A stretch of DNA of 64,000 nt from Nautilus pompilius. Its lineage: Eukaryota > Mollusca > Cephalopoda > Nautilida > Nautilidae. The stretch's first letter is position 1. Every line of letters starts with the position of its first letter. Where the stretch lies: NCBI GenBank assembly GCA_018389105.1, contig JACATO010000065.1, positions 267,001-331,000 of the forward strand, in the 5' to 3' direction. The notes under the pieces are model-generated. The model worked only from the letters and a program-made list of their open reading frames with translations, was not told the DNA's origin and did not search any database. Below, piece after piece: positions 48,119-60,134 of this stretch. Both the position numbers and the translations under genes were made by a program.

Positions 48119-51100
48119 AAACTGGAACATCCAGAGAACCCATGGAGTGGCTGGCTGGAGAGGGGGCGAACAAATCATGCCAGAGAGATATGCTAAACTG
48201 AGCTGGTCCTCACAGGAACATGAATTTGTCTACAGAACGATCGATAAGAACTTAAAAAAACAGCTAAAAAAGATGGCATTAAATTTCTAGAATAATTAAA
48301 CATTGCTGTTTCATGTTGTCAAATCCTACACAAATGGCCATATATGACACCATAAATGATTTCAAAGATTTAATTAATTTTCCCTTGCTTTTGTGCTTGA
48401 AGAAAAAAGTCCACCAGTAATTAATTAAATGTTTTGATCAAACACTTAATTCACTTTTTCTTTCCCTGGCTTCGTCAGCTTATTGACTGTTATCAATAGA
48501 TGGCTCCTTAATTACTGACTGAAAGAAATTACATAAATTTTCGTTATTCATCCCACCAACTTTTCTACCCTGTAAGCTTTCAAACCTCTCAACTTTAAAT
48601 TAGTAACGACAGAAAGAAACCAACACGTGCAGACAGCTTTTTCATCAGTACACCAAGGATGCAACCTCGAGTTCAAGAAATAAGTTCAGCTTTAAGTGGT
48701 ATAGTTTTTCTAGATGCATTTTACTTTATAAAACCTCATTTAGAATTACTTAGCGAGCAGTAAATCCAATAATTAAATTTACTGGAAATGTTGGAAGGTG
48801 GAGTTAATAGTGGCAGTTTAAATCAATTTAAGAATTATGGTGCAGACCACTCAATAAGCAACAACAACCTTCCATCTCTTTGTGATTACACTAAATTCTT
48901 GGTAAACTGAGGCCTTTCCAAAATTAACTAAAACAGAGCCATAGCAGTAATTTGCATACCAACGAAGTCTCACCAACAGGAACAAGGTACAAAAGTATAA
49001 TTAGCTTTTTGTTTCTTAAAAAAAAAAAAAGAAGTAGTAAACTGTCTAATGAAGCAAAAGCCATAGCTGTGGGTAATTATGAGATCCACTAAAAGCTGCA
49101 GTAAATTATCAGTACCCCAAAGCCTGAGAAGAGAGCAGCACAAAATCAACTCAAACTATCCCAAATTCAAGGCGACCCAAAATCAGGTATGACACCTGCA
49201 TGCAAGAAAGAAAAATCACCCCCTGTGCACTGTATATTTAATTACTCGTCTGCAGAAGGATGTGGATGCTTCCTTCATGTGGCATTAAAAACGACAGCTT
49301 TATTCTTTTTTTTTTCCCGTCAACAAGAATCCAACAACAACAAAAAGATTAAAACTATTTACACATTTTGCTTTGTTCTATTTCTCTCTGGCTCCAATGA
49401 TAGTTTATTTAAGGTTGGCTGGCCACTAGCATCCTCCTGTTGTTAGTTTTCAGGTGTTTCAGGGCTTTGTGGTTTAAAGCAATTGGGGGGGGGAGAGGAG
49501 GCAAGAAGGGATGTTAGTACCTCACTTTTTGATCTATTCAGAACATTTTTTTGCATCTAATCAAGATGTCCACAAAATGTGTGGGTAGCATAACTAATAT
49601 CTAATACTCTATTTCTGCCTCTTCCTGTCACTCGACCCTGTTGGCGATGATAGTCATGATGCTTTCCTAAAGTGTAATCCATACATGAAAGTATCATTCT
49701 TGTTGATCTGCGTTTTCAGTTCGGTTAAACCAGCCAGTGCAGACTTCCAGGAAGCCTAGTGGATTGCAAAAATTTTAAAAATCCAACTTATATTAATACA
49801 AACCACACGTGTAAAGATTGTCTGGCTGAGAGGCGACCTTGTGCTGTGCGAATGTTTTGAGCAAGCCTGCCATAGAGTGTAGGTTTCAGGTAGAAAGAAA
49901 GATTTACTTTAGTCTAACTACATATTAAAGTTAGGATTTTGTTGTACTGCTTTATATATCAAAATAATTTTTTTAGATCCTAAGCAATCTTGAAATATGC
50001 TTGACTTGTTTTCTTTCTTGCAAAGTTAGGATATTATGTAAATGTAAATACAATTTTTAGATGAAGAACCACACAGTTGCAAATCAGTGTGCCTTTGTTA
50101 ACCTCTAGAGAAAGTTACCTTCAATGAAGTTAATTTCCAAGCATTAAAAAAAAAAAAAAAGTCTATCATACAATATACCTTTTTTTAAAAAATGATACAG
50201 TAATTTTATTGCATTCAGATTAAACAGAACTTTAAAATTCCATTCAGGGAAATTATGTATGTATCCCGAAGGATCTTGAAATAGAGCAAGGTGACTGGGA
50301 TATCATAGTCTCTGCTTACTCGTACACATCTGCTAAATAGCTGTTATTTCAATGTCCAAAATAACCAAGTGAAAAACAAACACCGTTAAAGTTAAATATC
50401 ATTTACATGGTTAGCATAGTAACATTTAGCATCAAAGGGAAATAACCAAAATTCTAAATTTTGGAGGTTTTCTTCTTTCATAACAGGAAAAGAATATCAA
50501 ACACACCGCACTTTTCTAAAACCGTTTTCACCTGAAATGTATAACAAGCCCTGCAGATTGTGCAAACGTGCCGACCTTTGGAAGAAGTCTGCTCCAGGCA
50601 TCCACAGATTTTAGCTGGCTGAATACTCAGAATTACCAACAGCACACAGGCAGCAGCTTCAAATGGTTTACCACAATCGAATCCTTGCTGAATTACATGC
50701 TTAAAAAATGTTTTCAGACATCAGCCGCGAAAGAAGAAAGCCAGCAAATGAACAGACGACTCCATACCATGTACCACAGAATGCTGACACACGAGGGATG
50801 AAATCCAGTCAGATATGACCAAGGTCGTTCCAAAATGACATGATTTTTACTTCATAAAAAATTCAAATCAGATTGGGACAGAGGATAGAAACAGTAATGA
50901 AATGTAGGCTTTAGGGAACAGTACAAGAAAATACCTTATCTACTATGATTGTTTTTTAAAACTTTAAAATCTTATTCTTTTGACATTAGTGTTGCTGAAA
51001 GTGGAAAACACAATAAACCTATAAAATATCTCCCCCCCCCCACCAAATCTTGAATTTGATACATTAAATACTGTAATTGGTTCAGCTGGGAAGGAGTGGC

Positions 51101-53122
51101 ACAAAGAGAATAATTATGGTATTTCATGTCAAGTGGAAGTTTATATCATTTAAAAAAAATTTTTTCTTTATGTAAATAGTTTAAGTCCAAAGTAATCGAG
51201 AATCCTCGTATAACTTTCTGACTGCCCAATAAAACCAGATTATGACAGTCTATCCAGACTGATTACCAAAGAAGAACAGCAAATAGTAGTCTTCGCGGTA
51301 CTGGAAAAACACCTAACCATTTTATAATGTCCTCACAAGAAAGAAATCATTTTGGGAGGTCCTCAATTATGCAGCAGCATTGGTGAGCTAATAGAATCAA
51401 TGCTGAAAATGTGACTTAGCCAGATATAAGGGGACCAACAGTTAAAATACTTTTTCCAATAATCTAGATTACCAAAGTCCAAAAGAGATAAGCTAGTACA
51501 CACATACATATAGTATATGGCTGCCATATTTAATATTTCAAAGATGCTCAATAGAACATGGTGAAACTAAGGTCCTAAAGAATTTTATATAAAAACAAGC
51601 AAGCAAGCAAATGTGCACCTGTCATGAAATATTTAAAAAGTTAGGTTATTATTTTGACTAAACCCCTAAAAAAAAAAAAAAAAAAACCTATAAACATTCT
51701 AAATGGTAAAAAATTAGGTTTTTGGACTTAAGATTCTCATTTGAAAGGTATAACATTGTGATGAGTGTTCCATTTGAACCTTTTGTCTCACTATTCTCCA
51801 AATTACCCAAGTAAGTGTACCTCTGTGTAAATCACAGTAGTAGCTCATCACTACTGTTAAAGTGGTTTCCATGGTCTCTGGTTCTCCAAAGGCTACTTCT
51901 GCTCAGTAATTTGTTTCATTCTGACTAACTTGCTTATGTGGTGTCGACTCCATCTTCTCCAATTTTCTCTCACCTCTGATCAAGAGTTATCAGGGTTGGT
52001 TGGTCCCTTTGTATAGGTATGAGGCAGCTCTATGTCAACATAGTCAGGATACCATATCTCATTTGTAATAGAAAATGCAGTTTCAAATTTTCAAGGTGAG
52101 ATTGCTAAGATATGGGCAATATTAATTCAAACTACCTGCACAGGAGCTTGAGAAAAGCCTCTGCAATTAAAACAATAATTTGCCAAAGTGTAGCTTGTAG
52201 TTAACCAGTATTAATGTCGTATTGTTGAAAAGGAGCGGGCATTAAAACTAAATTCTAAAGATACAGAACAACATGCAACACAAACTGATCTTATAATTAA
52301 TAGTGTGTTTGTAATAAATCTGGGAACTGAAAACCCTTATCATTATTCTCCAACAATGTCAAATACTTATCTAACAAAATATTACCCCACAAGTAGACAG
52401 TGTGTTTATAACATATGAGAGAGCGAGCGCAGACAGTCAATAGAGGTATGACAAATATAAATCTTAAATGTAGGAATTTGCAAAAAATGACTATCTAATG
52501 TAGGTTCTTTTTTCTTTTCTTTTTTTCATGTTAATCATAGGGAATTGGGCAATCCTTTAAATATGTATTATTATTATTCTGACTAACCCTTGATGACCTT
52601 AAATAAGCCAGGCCAGAGACCCTGTCAAGTCCTAAAAACATCAAAAATAAAAATAAAAACAAAACAAACAATTTATCTATTTTTTCAGTGGGGTGCCTCA
52701 ACACAAAAGCTGAAAGACATAGGAATGAATGTACATACTGTACATATTAACTGTTCTTAGGTAACTGAAAGAGTTACCTTTATCTTGTTGCCAGCACAGC
52801 CAAAATTGTACAAGTAATTTCAAACCCTACCTTTGTACCAGGTTATTCTTTCTCTTTACCACAATAAATGAACAAAGGTCTGGATGAGTAGCTAGACATC
52901 AATACAGAAGGTGATCTAACATAACTAGAGGTGAGAGGTCAGATTTAGTCACTTGGTTACATTAATGAAATTTTGTCATTGACTCGTATCTTGAGAATGC
53001 CCTGTCTGTCCATCAGACCATCAATGAAACAAGGCCACCATCAAACAGAAGGGAGTAGAGCGGAGTGGGATAGCTAAATAAATGCAGGCAAGAGATAACA
53101 GAACATAAAAACTTCATCAAAA

Positions 53123-53442
53123 CGACAGTTTACAAAATAAGGACTGCAACAAGAAAGGGGGTTGTGAAGCCAACCAGTACCAAGATTGTTTTCATGTGAT
53201 TATCTTTTGACTGGTATTGGTATACATCCTATTGCCTGCAAACACCAACCATCCACCAACATTTCCAAATGCAGTTATTCTGTGGCCTAGAATGTAAAAA
53301 TTGCATTATTTCACACCTGTTTTTTTTACATTTTTTTTATAACCCCCCCCCCCTAACCAGGCTAGTGCCTGTAGCTTGCACTAATGGTACAGGGAATTGA
53401 AGTCATAAGAATCTGTCACTGTGTTAATGGGGTCACACCGAG
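53123..53442 (+). mobile_element. Non-autonomous hAT-like DNA element, copy B (decayed)
   Basis: This copy matches the element at 10899-11278 along its length. The left end CGACAGTTTACAAAATAAGG then CTGCAAC corresponds to CAACAGTTCACAAATGGGGC then TGCAAC. Shared inner blocks include CCAGTA, TTTTCATG, ATCTTTTGAC, CCTATTGCCTG, CACCAACC, CTGTGGCCTAGAAT, GCATTATTTCAC and GTGTTAATGGGGTCACAC. The right terminus beyond CACACCGAG is missing or unrecognisable. It has gained a run of C (53342-53353). No coding region. Confidence 0.75.
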
Positions 53443-54167
53443 TAGGGTACATACTTAGTAGTAAAATAAAGAACATTCTGTAAGGAAGCCACTCAGCTAT
53501 TTCTGGTCACTAGTTCTTTCTACAGGAATGACTAATTGCAATTTTACCCCAGAAAACAGGATGTGCTCGCTTACATTTCTGAGACTTTCAGTAGAAACAA
53601 ACATTTGCATTTATGGTTTCATGAGACATGAAAACCGGTATTTTCGTGAACGCCATAACAGGGAGATAACTCTGAGAAAAGCACTTGGATAAATCTTATT
53701 GCTCCTGCCTTCAGGAAAGAGTTGAGAGGCCTGCCACATCATGTTAACATAAAACCTGTTCAGAACTCTACAGCTACGCGACGATGGCCAGATAGGGAAC
53801 TGATCTAGCTATGTCGCATAAACCTTTTCTCCAAAACAAAAGCAGTTAAAACCCCTCTTTAAAAAATATGTTTACAGCACTTGCACCAGACTTTTTCCCA
53901 ATCAGGGGACGGCAGGCAATTCTTTGCTCCTCCCAAACAAAAGAAAATCCACAATAGTCTCTTTCTTACTGTTTGCATGCAAAATGTCAACAATGTATAT
54001 TTGTAACAGCATTTCATGACCTACATCTTTTTATTAAGGTTACGTTTAAGTAATGCTCACAGCATTTTCGCTAAAGGGCAAAAACTTTGAGTAGAGAATA
54101 AAATTTCCTGAATCAGACATAGAAGAAAAAAACTGAACTTTAAAATTAATATCAGAAATCAACCCGC

Positions 54168-54182
54168 TGTGTGTGTGTGTGT

Positions 54183-54224
<42 letters not shown>

Positions 54225-54234
54225 CGCACACACA
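54168..54234. repeat. (GT)n(GC)n(AC)n compound microsatellite
   Basis: About 48 bases of GT, with one GG slip at 54183-54184, run into a short (GC)n and then (AC)n. The purine-pyrimidine alternation is almost unbroken over 67 bp and its right part is self-complementary. Such tracts can adopt Z-DNA; whether this one does is inference. Confidence 0.95.
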
Positions 54235-56221
54235 ATGTATACATATACTCTCTCTCTTAGCTTCATAATGAGTCCAAAAGTCAGGAGAGATGGAAAACAA
54301 AGACAGGATCATTAACCTGAGTCAGTTGAAAAAAATATTTTAATTAGAGCTTTAAATAGTTTAAATAAAATGGTAGATAACTATGACACCCATTTCCGTC
54401 AAGTAGACTGGGGGAATTAAAATAGATTTTCATATACCATCCAGGATAAATTTACTTAGAAGCAAATAAAATGTTCAAGATCCTTTTTTTAGAAAATGGG
54501 TTCTCATAACAGGTCTGCTTCCTATTTTGGTGACCTCACTTTGATTCATAATGGATATAGGTGGTGGTGGTGGTTTCCTCACTCTTCTGGACTAGCTATT
54601 CCTGGGCATGGGTTTCCATGGAACACCCCAGTTTCCTCCCACTATCAGCTATAAGCATTCCAGTAGATCTTCGAAAGCTCCTCATGTACTTAACATACCT
54701 GCCTTTGGGAAACTGTATAGGTACTAAGAAACTAAGATTAGCTGCACAAGTGGGGACCAGTACTCAAATACTGTCTCCCATAAGCTAGATGGTCAAAACC
54801 AGATAAACTGTATGCAATTTAACACAGTCCTTGGCTACAAACTCTGATACTTTACCCAATGCATTTGTTGAGATGTAACCAGTGCTTAAAAAGTTCTCCA
54901 GCAGTCTGGCTTAGCCAACTAAAATAACGGGCAAAAAATATAAATCACAATCACACATTTCATTTAGTAATTAGAAAAATGTCCATAATTGTAAATATTT
55001 TTAATAGTTATTGTGAAAGTAAATCTAATAATTTTTTAAAAAAAAGAGAAGAGTTTTAATCTTGCAGTATGATTAGTAATAATTAAAGAGACGGACTTCC
55101 AATCAGTTACCCAAATGTAATATAAAGATTTGGAAAGATATTACTAGCAGTGCATTGTGGACAGACAGCATATTAGTATGCCAACTTTTTTTGATCCTTT
55201 TTAACCTTTCACATACCACACCAGTCTCTAGCTTACCGCCACCCCAGCCAAGACACACCAGTACGTGTTGAACTGGCTGTATATCTAGTCAACTATAGCT
55301 GTAATGCAGAACATTTGGAGAGCTGGACTAATACAAAGATTTATCATCACAGTTGCCACCTCTTGTAATGCCCATGGCAGGAAGGTATTAACAGCCCCTA
55401 TGGCCCAACCTGTGCTCAGTAATATAGATCTGAATGGTAAAAGGTGAAAATGTACTCCAGATGGTCTAAAACCCTAAGAAACTTCCAGTCTTTTCTTTTT
55501 TCCATTTTGCTGAATGTAATTTTAAAAGAAAAGTTTAATCTTATGTGAAATTATTTCACCTTTAGCAATGTGGTTGGCACCAGCTTAGGTTCTGCTGTAC
55601 ACAATATCAAGCACAAGACTGAAAAGATTCCCAAGATGAAATTTGCTGGAATATATTTTGAGAGAAAAAAAAATAAATTCTGGTTTCCTTCCTTACCTGT
55701 TTCCTTCCGCACTTTTTTTTCAAATCATTAAACTCGGTAATATTATGATTACTATAAGTCCTTTATCCATAACCTAAAAACAAATTTTCTAAATGGCAAA
55801 GGCCAAAAACCCAAAAAGCAAGTTAAAATATTTCTTCTAGGGACGACATCTTATGGATGGGCAGACATACAAACAAGAAATATAGACACTTAGAACTAAT
55901 TCAAAATGTTTGGGAAAAACTCAGTAAATGCATCCAATGAAAGGGCATTACTTTCACTGTTGTTTGCAAAGGCTAAAGGTTAAATTCTTCCTGTTTCCAG
56001 AAAATGGACAGAGGCTAAATCTCTTGTTTTTCTGGAGCCACACACCAGATGCTAGATTATTTAGGAAGACATGGCTATTGTAGTCAATCCTTTAGTGTGT
56101 AATGAGTAACAAGATTATTATGTATGGTCAATGCTGGGTATTTGTCAAAACAGGCCTGGAAGTTGAAAAGGAAAGTAGCCCAGCTGTGTGTGCCCAGTTC
56201 TAGCAGATAAATAGTGGAGGG

Positions 56222-56242
56222 GGGAGAGAGAGAGAGAGAGAA
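56222..56242. repeat. (GA)n microsatellite
   Basis: About ten GA units. A similar run of GA is at 60611-60631, and CT/GA runs occur at 3670-3690 and 58679-58696. Confidence 0.85.
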
Positions 56243-56618
56243 GAAAAGCATCTTTATGTTTAGTTTCAAACAGGACCCAAAACTGTATGTTATTAAAACA
56301 CAAGCATATTGCCTTTGGGTATTGATTTTATTTCTTAAAGCTATTTTTCCTTAAATTCATTACTTAACTATGAAACAATTAAGTTTTCCATTTCAGTTGT
56401 TTTTATACTGCATTATAATTCAGTGCTTTAAAATAACTCAAAACTATTATTAAATAGTGAAAGAAAACTTTAAAACAAATATTTGTTTATAATCTTAAAA
56501 CTAATTAAATAGAGTTAATTTATCCCATCTTAAATCTAAACAACTACATCACACAATAAAGTGTGTACATACAATGTGTTATATATACATGGAATATTAA
56601 AAAAAAAAACCACCAGAA

Positions 56619-56660
56619 ATAGCATTGCTGTAATGGTATGCAGCTAGGTTTCATATGAAA
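56619..56660 (-). repeat. MITE-like family, half copy 4
   Basis: Read on the minus strand, TTTCATATGAAACCTAGCTG then CATACCATTACAGCAATGCT matches the family arm and inner block also present at 60062-60134 and 14197-14251. The outer GATGTTCA part has changed. Confidence 0.5.
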
Positions 56661-57110
56661 ACTAGTACACATTCTACTGTATCGTATACATCACACAATG
56701 CAGCCATTCAGGGGTAACATAGCTACCATCAAACAAGATTTTACATAATGCAGAAATACGGGTACATCTTGTATTGCTGTTGAAAATCACACTATGTTCA
56801 CCTTTATGAGATCTTGGCATGTATTGATTTCGCAACAAAGGGTGAATATAGTAATTAGTCTTTCTTCCCACTCAGTCATTTACCATTCAGTAATTTGACC
56901 AAATGTGTCTGATAATCATATCAGATCATTCTATGTTATGTTATGTTACTCAATTTCTGATCATCTGGCCCTGTATCACTAATCTATATATATACATATA
57001 TATAGTCATGCTGTTTGTCCAGTAATGCATGCAGGGTCAAATCCAGGGATGTTGCCCAGTTCTGAAGTACACTGGGTCACAGCACCAGTAATGGTGTCAA
57101 TACCATCATT

Positions 57111-57126
57111 GGGGGGGGGGGGGGGG
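57111..57126. repeat. Poly-G run, 16 bases
   Basis: The longest pure G run in the window, inside an open stretch on the minus strand (57006-57392) that reads it as prolines. That open stretch has no recognised family. Confidence 0.9.
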
Positions 57127-57349
57127 TTACAAGAGCTAATCCTGATTTGAGAAAATGCAACTTTTTTCCAGTCTTGGAAAAGGATTGGAACCATCAATAC
57201 CGTCAAAAAATCTCCAGACATAGAAATAGAGAGTCTATCAGCATGGATGGTTCTTAGAATTTTCCAGATAAATCTAATGGTGCAATTAAGTGTAGAATGC
57301 AAATTTTGCCTATGTGGAGTCACATAACTTTTAGTAAACAACACTGGTT

Positions 57350-57390
57350 TGGCACCAGGAATCAGACAATCGCATCCCGCGTTCAAAACC
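57350..57390 (+). repeat. Possible tRNA-like head of a SINE
   Basis: TGGCACCAGG (57350-57359) resembles an A-box and GTTCAAAACC (57381-57390) a B-box, at a spacing near the usual one. The central motif of the other SINE-like copies does not follow, so this is only suggestive. Confidence 0.25.
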
Positions 57391-59453
57391 ATTGTTAGTT
57401 CAGGGAGAAAAACACCGTAACTGTTTTAAAGGAGAAAAAAGGAAAAGGGCAGTGACCAAAATTCTTGCAGATACAGTCAAATTCTGAATTCAAGAGGAGT
57501 TGGCTGACTCCATATGTTGGCACTTTCCAGGAATTTTGTATGATACAGTACTAAAAAGTATATATTTTAAAATTCCAAAAACGAAAAGAATCCCCCAAAG
57601 ACTCGTAGTCTGAACCTCCTTTTATACATTAACGTTGAAGTACAAGTTGACGAATTGTTATGAATTGCTGTCAACACTAAACTGAACATAAACAATAAAT
57701 TAGAACTCTGTCACAGGCAACAAAGTATGTAAGGCCAAAATTTCTTTTATAAAGAAGACCAAGAGAAAACTTTCAAAGCAAAATATAAATAGATATACAA
57801 TGAAATTCTAAATGTTTCTGAGAAAAATTTCCAATAAAGATCCATGTTTATTGCCATATCATAAATGTTGTTTCATAGAGGGCCATGAAATCTGATCTGA
57901 GCAAAACTGTTTAAAAAATTTTGATAAGCCAAACCTTTGTGACCAAAAAAAAAGAGAATACAATTTTGAAATGAATTCTCATGTCCCTATTACTTGTAAG
58001 GTCTAACACGCTATTTAAAAAAAAAAAAAGAAGTAATACCTCAGTGGGATTGGGGCTACTTATAAAGAAAGGGTTTGCTCTAGAGTTTAGATCTATAACC
58101 TATCTTCCCATTCTGTCGTTTATCTGTTTCTTCCTCAGCTGTCTAAGTTTATGGCTAAACTAGACACTTTCATTTTTTAATTGACTGCTCGCACACCATC
58201 TTCCCTAACAACAACTTTCTCTGTGATCTTTTTTTTATGTAGTAGTTACCAGCTTCAAATAAAGTAATAATAGATGACGGCCTTATTTCAAATAGAAGTT
58301 TCTTCTTAGGTGCCGTCCTCATTCAAGAACGAAGTTCATTAACATTTATGCAAAAGCATGATATGAGCTAACAACTATTGAAATTAGTAGTGAGAAACAA
58401 TATCAAATGAACAAGATAGTCTCGTGTTTTCAGTATGAACTAAAAGTGACATTCATAAAAATAATTTTCTGGGTCCATAATTGTGCACGAGGTTTGAAAT
58501 GACAATGATATACGAGTTTTATATAATGTTTATTAAAAATCTAATGTTTTCCTCACTCTCCTTCAGGCAATGACGAGGGGCTGAAAGAGGCTAAGAATTT
58601 CTCGTAGTAGTACTAACTCAGTGTATCGATTTGATGATAAATATTAAAAACTAGAAATTCCAATTTTGAAAGCCAGCCACTCTCTCTCTCTCTTTCTCAC
58701 GCTTACATACAAAAAAAAAAAGCAATTAGTATTAGATAGCCACCAATTAAATGCATTAAGCTAATGCTGCACTTAGTTAATATCTGATAAGCACTATGCC
58801 AATTGAGCAGAAATTCATAAAATTTGCTTCTTTATACCAAGCCAACCAAACATTATACATCCTGGAAAGGAAGAAAATGGCTACTCTCTGTGTAAGATTC
58901 CATGATGACGTTGTTGATAAACATTCAGATGGAAATGCTTTGCTCTAAGCTATGTAGTGACATAGCCGAGTCTACGCACTGTATAAACAAACTGCCGGGG
59001 AAACTTTTAGTGCTATCTAGCCTTATTCCAAGGTAATGTCACTGATAAATACACTGAGAGCAGCAATTTTAATCTCAAGCCGCAGAGCATTTGGGCAGGA
59101 AAAGATGTCCATTACTTTTCATGGATTTTAGTTCACTGCTGGATAATTATGCGTGGCGTCTACACTTTACTAAACAATTCCTCAACGTTGGTTGCTGTAG
59201 TAACGTGCAAAGGCTAAAAATGCATGCAATAAACAACCATCAGTTTTCTTGCTTCAAGAATAAAATAAGTGAATTTTAAAATTAATTTCTTGTAGTTGTC
59301 TCCCCCGTCCGGAGTGCGTGCTTGACGGAGAATTGAGCCCCCCACAAACCGAGTATGGGAGACCAGAGATATTGTGGCAGGCACAAAAGTGTTCGGCATA
59401 CTCAGACTTTGGGAGACCTAACCCATGCATCTACTGGAACTCCTTATTTTTTT

Positions 59454-59573
59454 TTTAGATGTGGAAGGAAAGTGCAGCCAGCTGGTGAAGAAACCAACAA
59501 AAATGCACTAGACTTAACCAGGATTACAAACTCAGACCCCTAACCGTAGCAATTCAGACAAGTGTGCTGCCCA
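59454..59573 (-). repeat. tRNA-derived SINE-like element, copy 3 (partial)
   Basis: On the minus strand the head reads GGGCAGCACACTTG and a B-box-like GAGTTTGTAATCC then TGGTTAAG, comparable with GAGTTCAAATCC then TGGCTGAG of copy 1. The central motif TTTCTTCACCAGCTGG, then CTTTCCTTCCACATCTAAAA follows at about 59492-59454, after which comes an A run. The downstream part, 59286-59453, contains a second B-box-like GGCTCAATTCTCC and may be a further nested repeat. Confidence 0.65.
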
Positions 59574-59846
59574 AAAAATGATCACACTGTATTCACTACT
59601 AAAATAGAGCAAGTGAATGTGCACATGGTTCCCTTCACAGACAGTTTACACCTCGTCAGTATTAACAGAACTAAACTTATGTTTTGGGAATAGACTAAAA
59701 TATTAATTCTGCAGTTTGATGTTACACCATCTTAATGGGTTTTTCTGTTATTTTTTAAAAAATATAATTAAAATTTTTGTTTTATTTAAGAGATGAAAAA
59801 GTTGGTTGATATTAATTTTTCTTTTCTTTTTCCAAAGGTTATCAAT

Positions 59847-60055
59847 GTGTGGTGGTCCAGTGGTAGACCAATGGACTGCTAAGTCAAGGAGCTGAGTCTA
59901 ATTCCAAGTTGATAGCAGCTTTGTTTTATGTATCCCCAACCTTTGTTTCCTCCCATGACTAAAGTTCTGATATAGTTTTCCCTGCCTAAGAGCCCCTCCT
60001 GGCACAGGATTGGCAAGGCCTCCTGGAGTACCTAATTTTCCATAACAATGATACT
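59847..60055 (+). repeat. Possible tRNA-derived SINE of another type
   Basis: TGGTCCAGTGGTAGA at 59853-59867 is a good A-box and GAGTCTAATTCC at 59894-59905 a degenerate B-box, about 30 bp apart. The downstream body (GTTTCCTCCCATGAC and onward) lacks the central motif of the other copies. It abuts the MITE-like copy at 60062. Confidence 0.45.
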
Positions 60056-60061
60056 ACCAGA

Positions 60062-60134
60062 GATGTTCAAATTGAAACCGACTGTAATAGTGTTGCTGTA
60101 ATGGCATCTGGCTTCTGGGTTTCACCTGAACATC
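60062..60134 (+). repeat. MITE-like family, copy 5 with both arms
   Basis: The left arm GATGTTCAAATTGAAACC (60062-60079) and the right arm GGTTTCACCTGAACATC (60118-60134) are inverted copies with few mismatches. The inner block GTGTTGCTGTAATGGCATCT is shared, inverted, with the other copies. This is the best copy for defining both arms of the family. Confidence 0.65.

Noticed and set aside
50568-50801. Plus-strand open frame of 77 codons, and on its reverse strand an HGME match
   Set aside because: The HGME match was tested as the missing start of the first cNMP-binding domain, but the flanking residues do not fit and a stop follows. The plus-strand frame has no known relatives to my knowledge.
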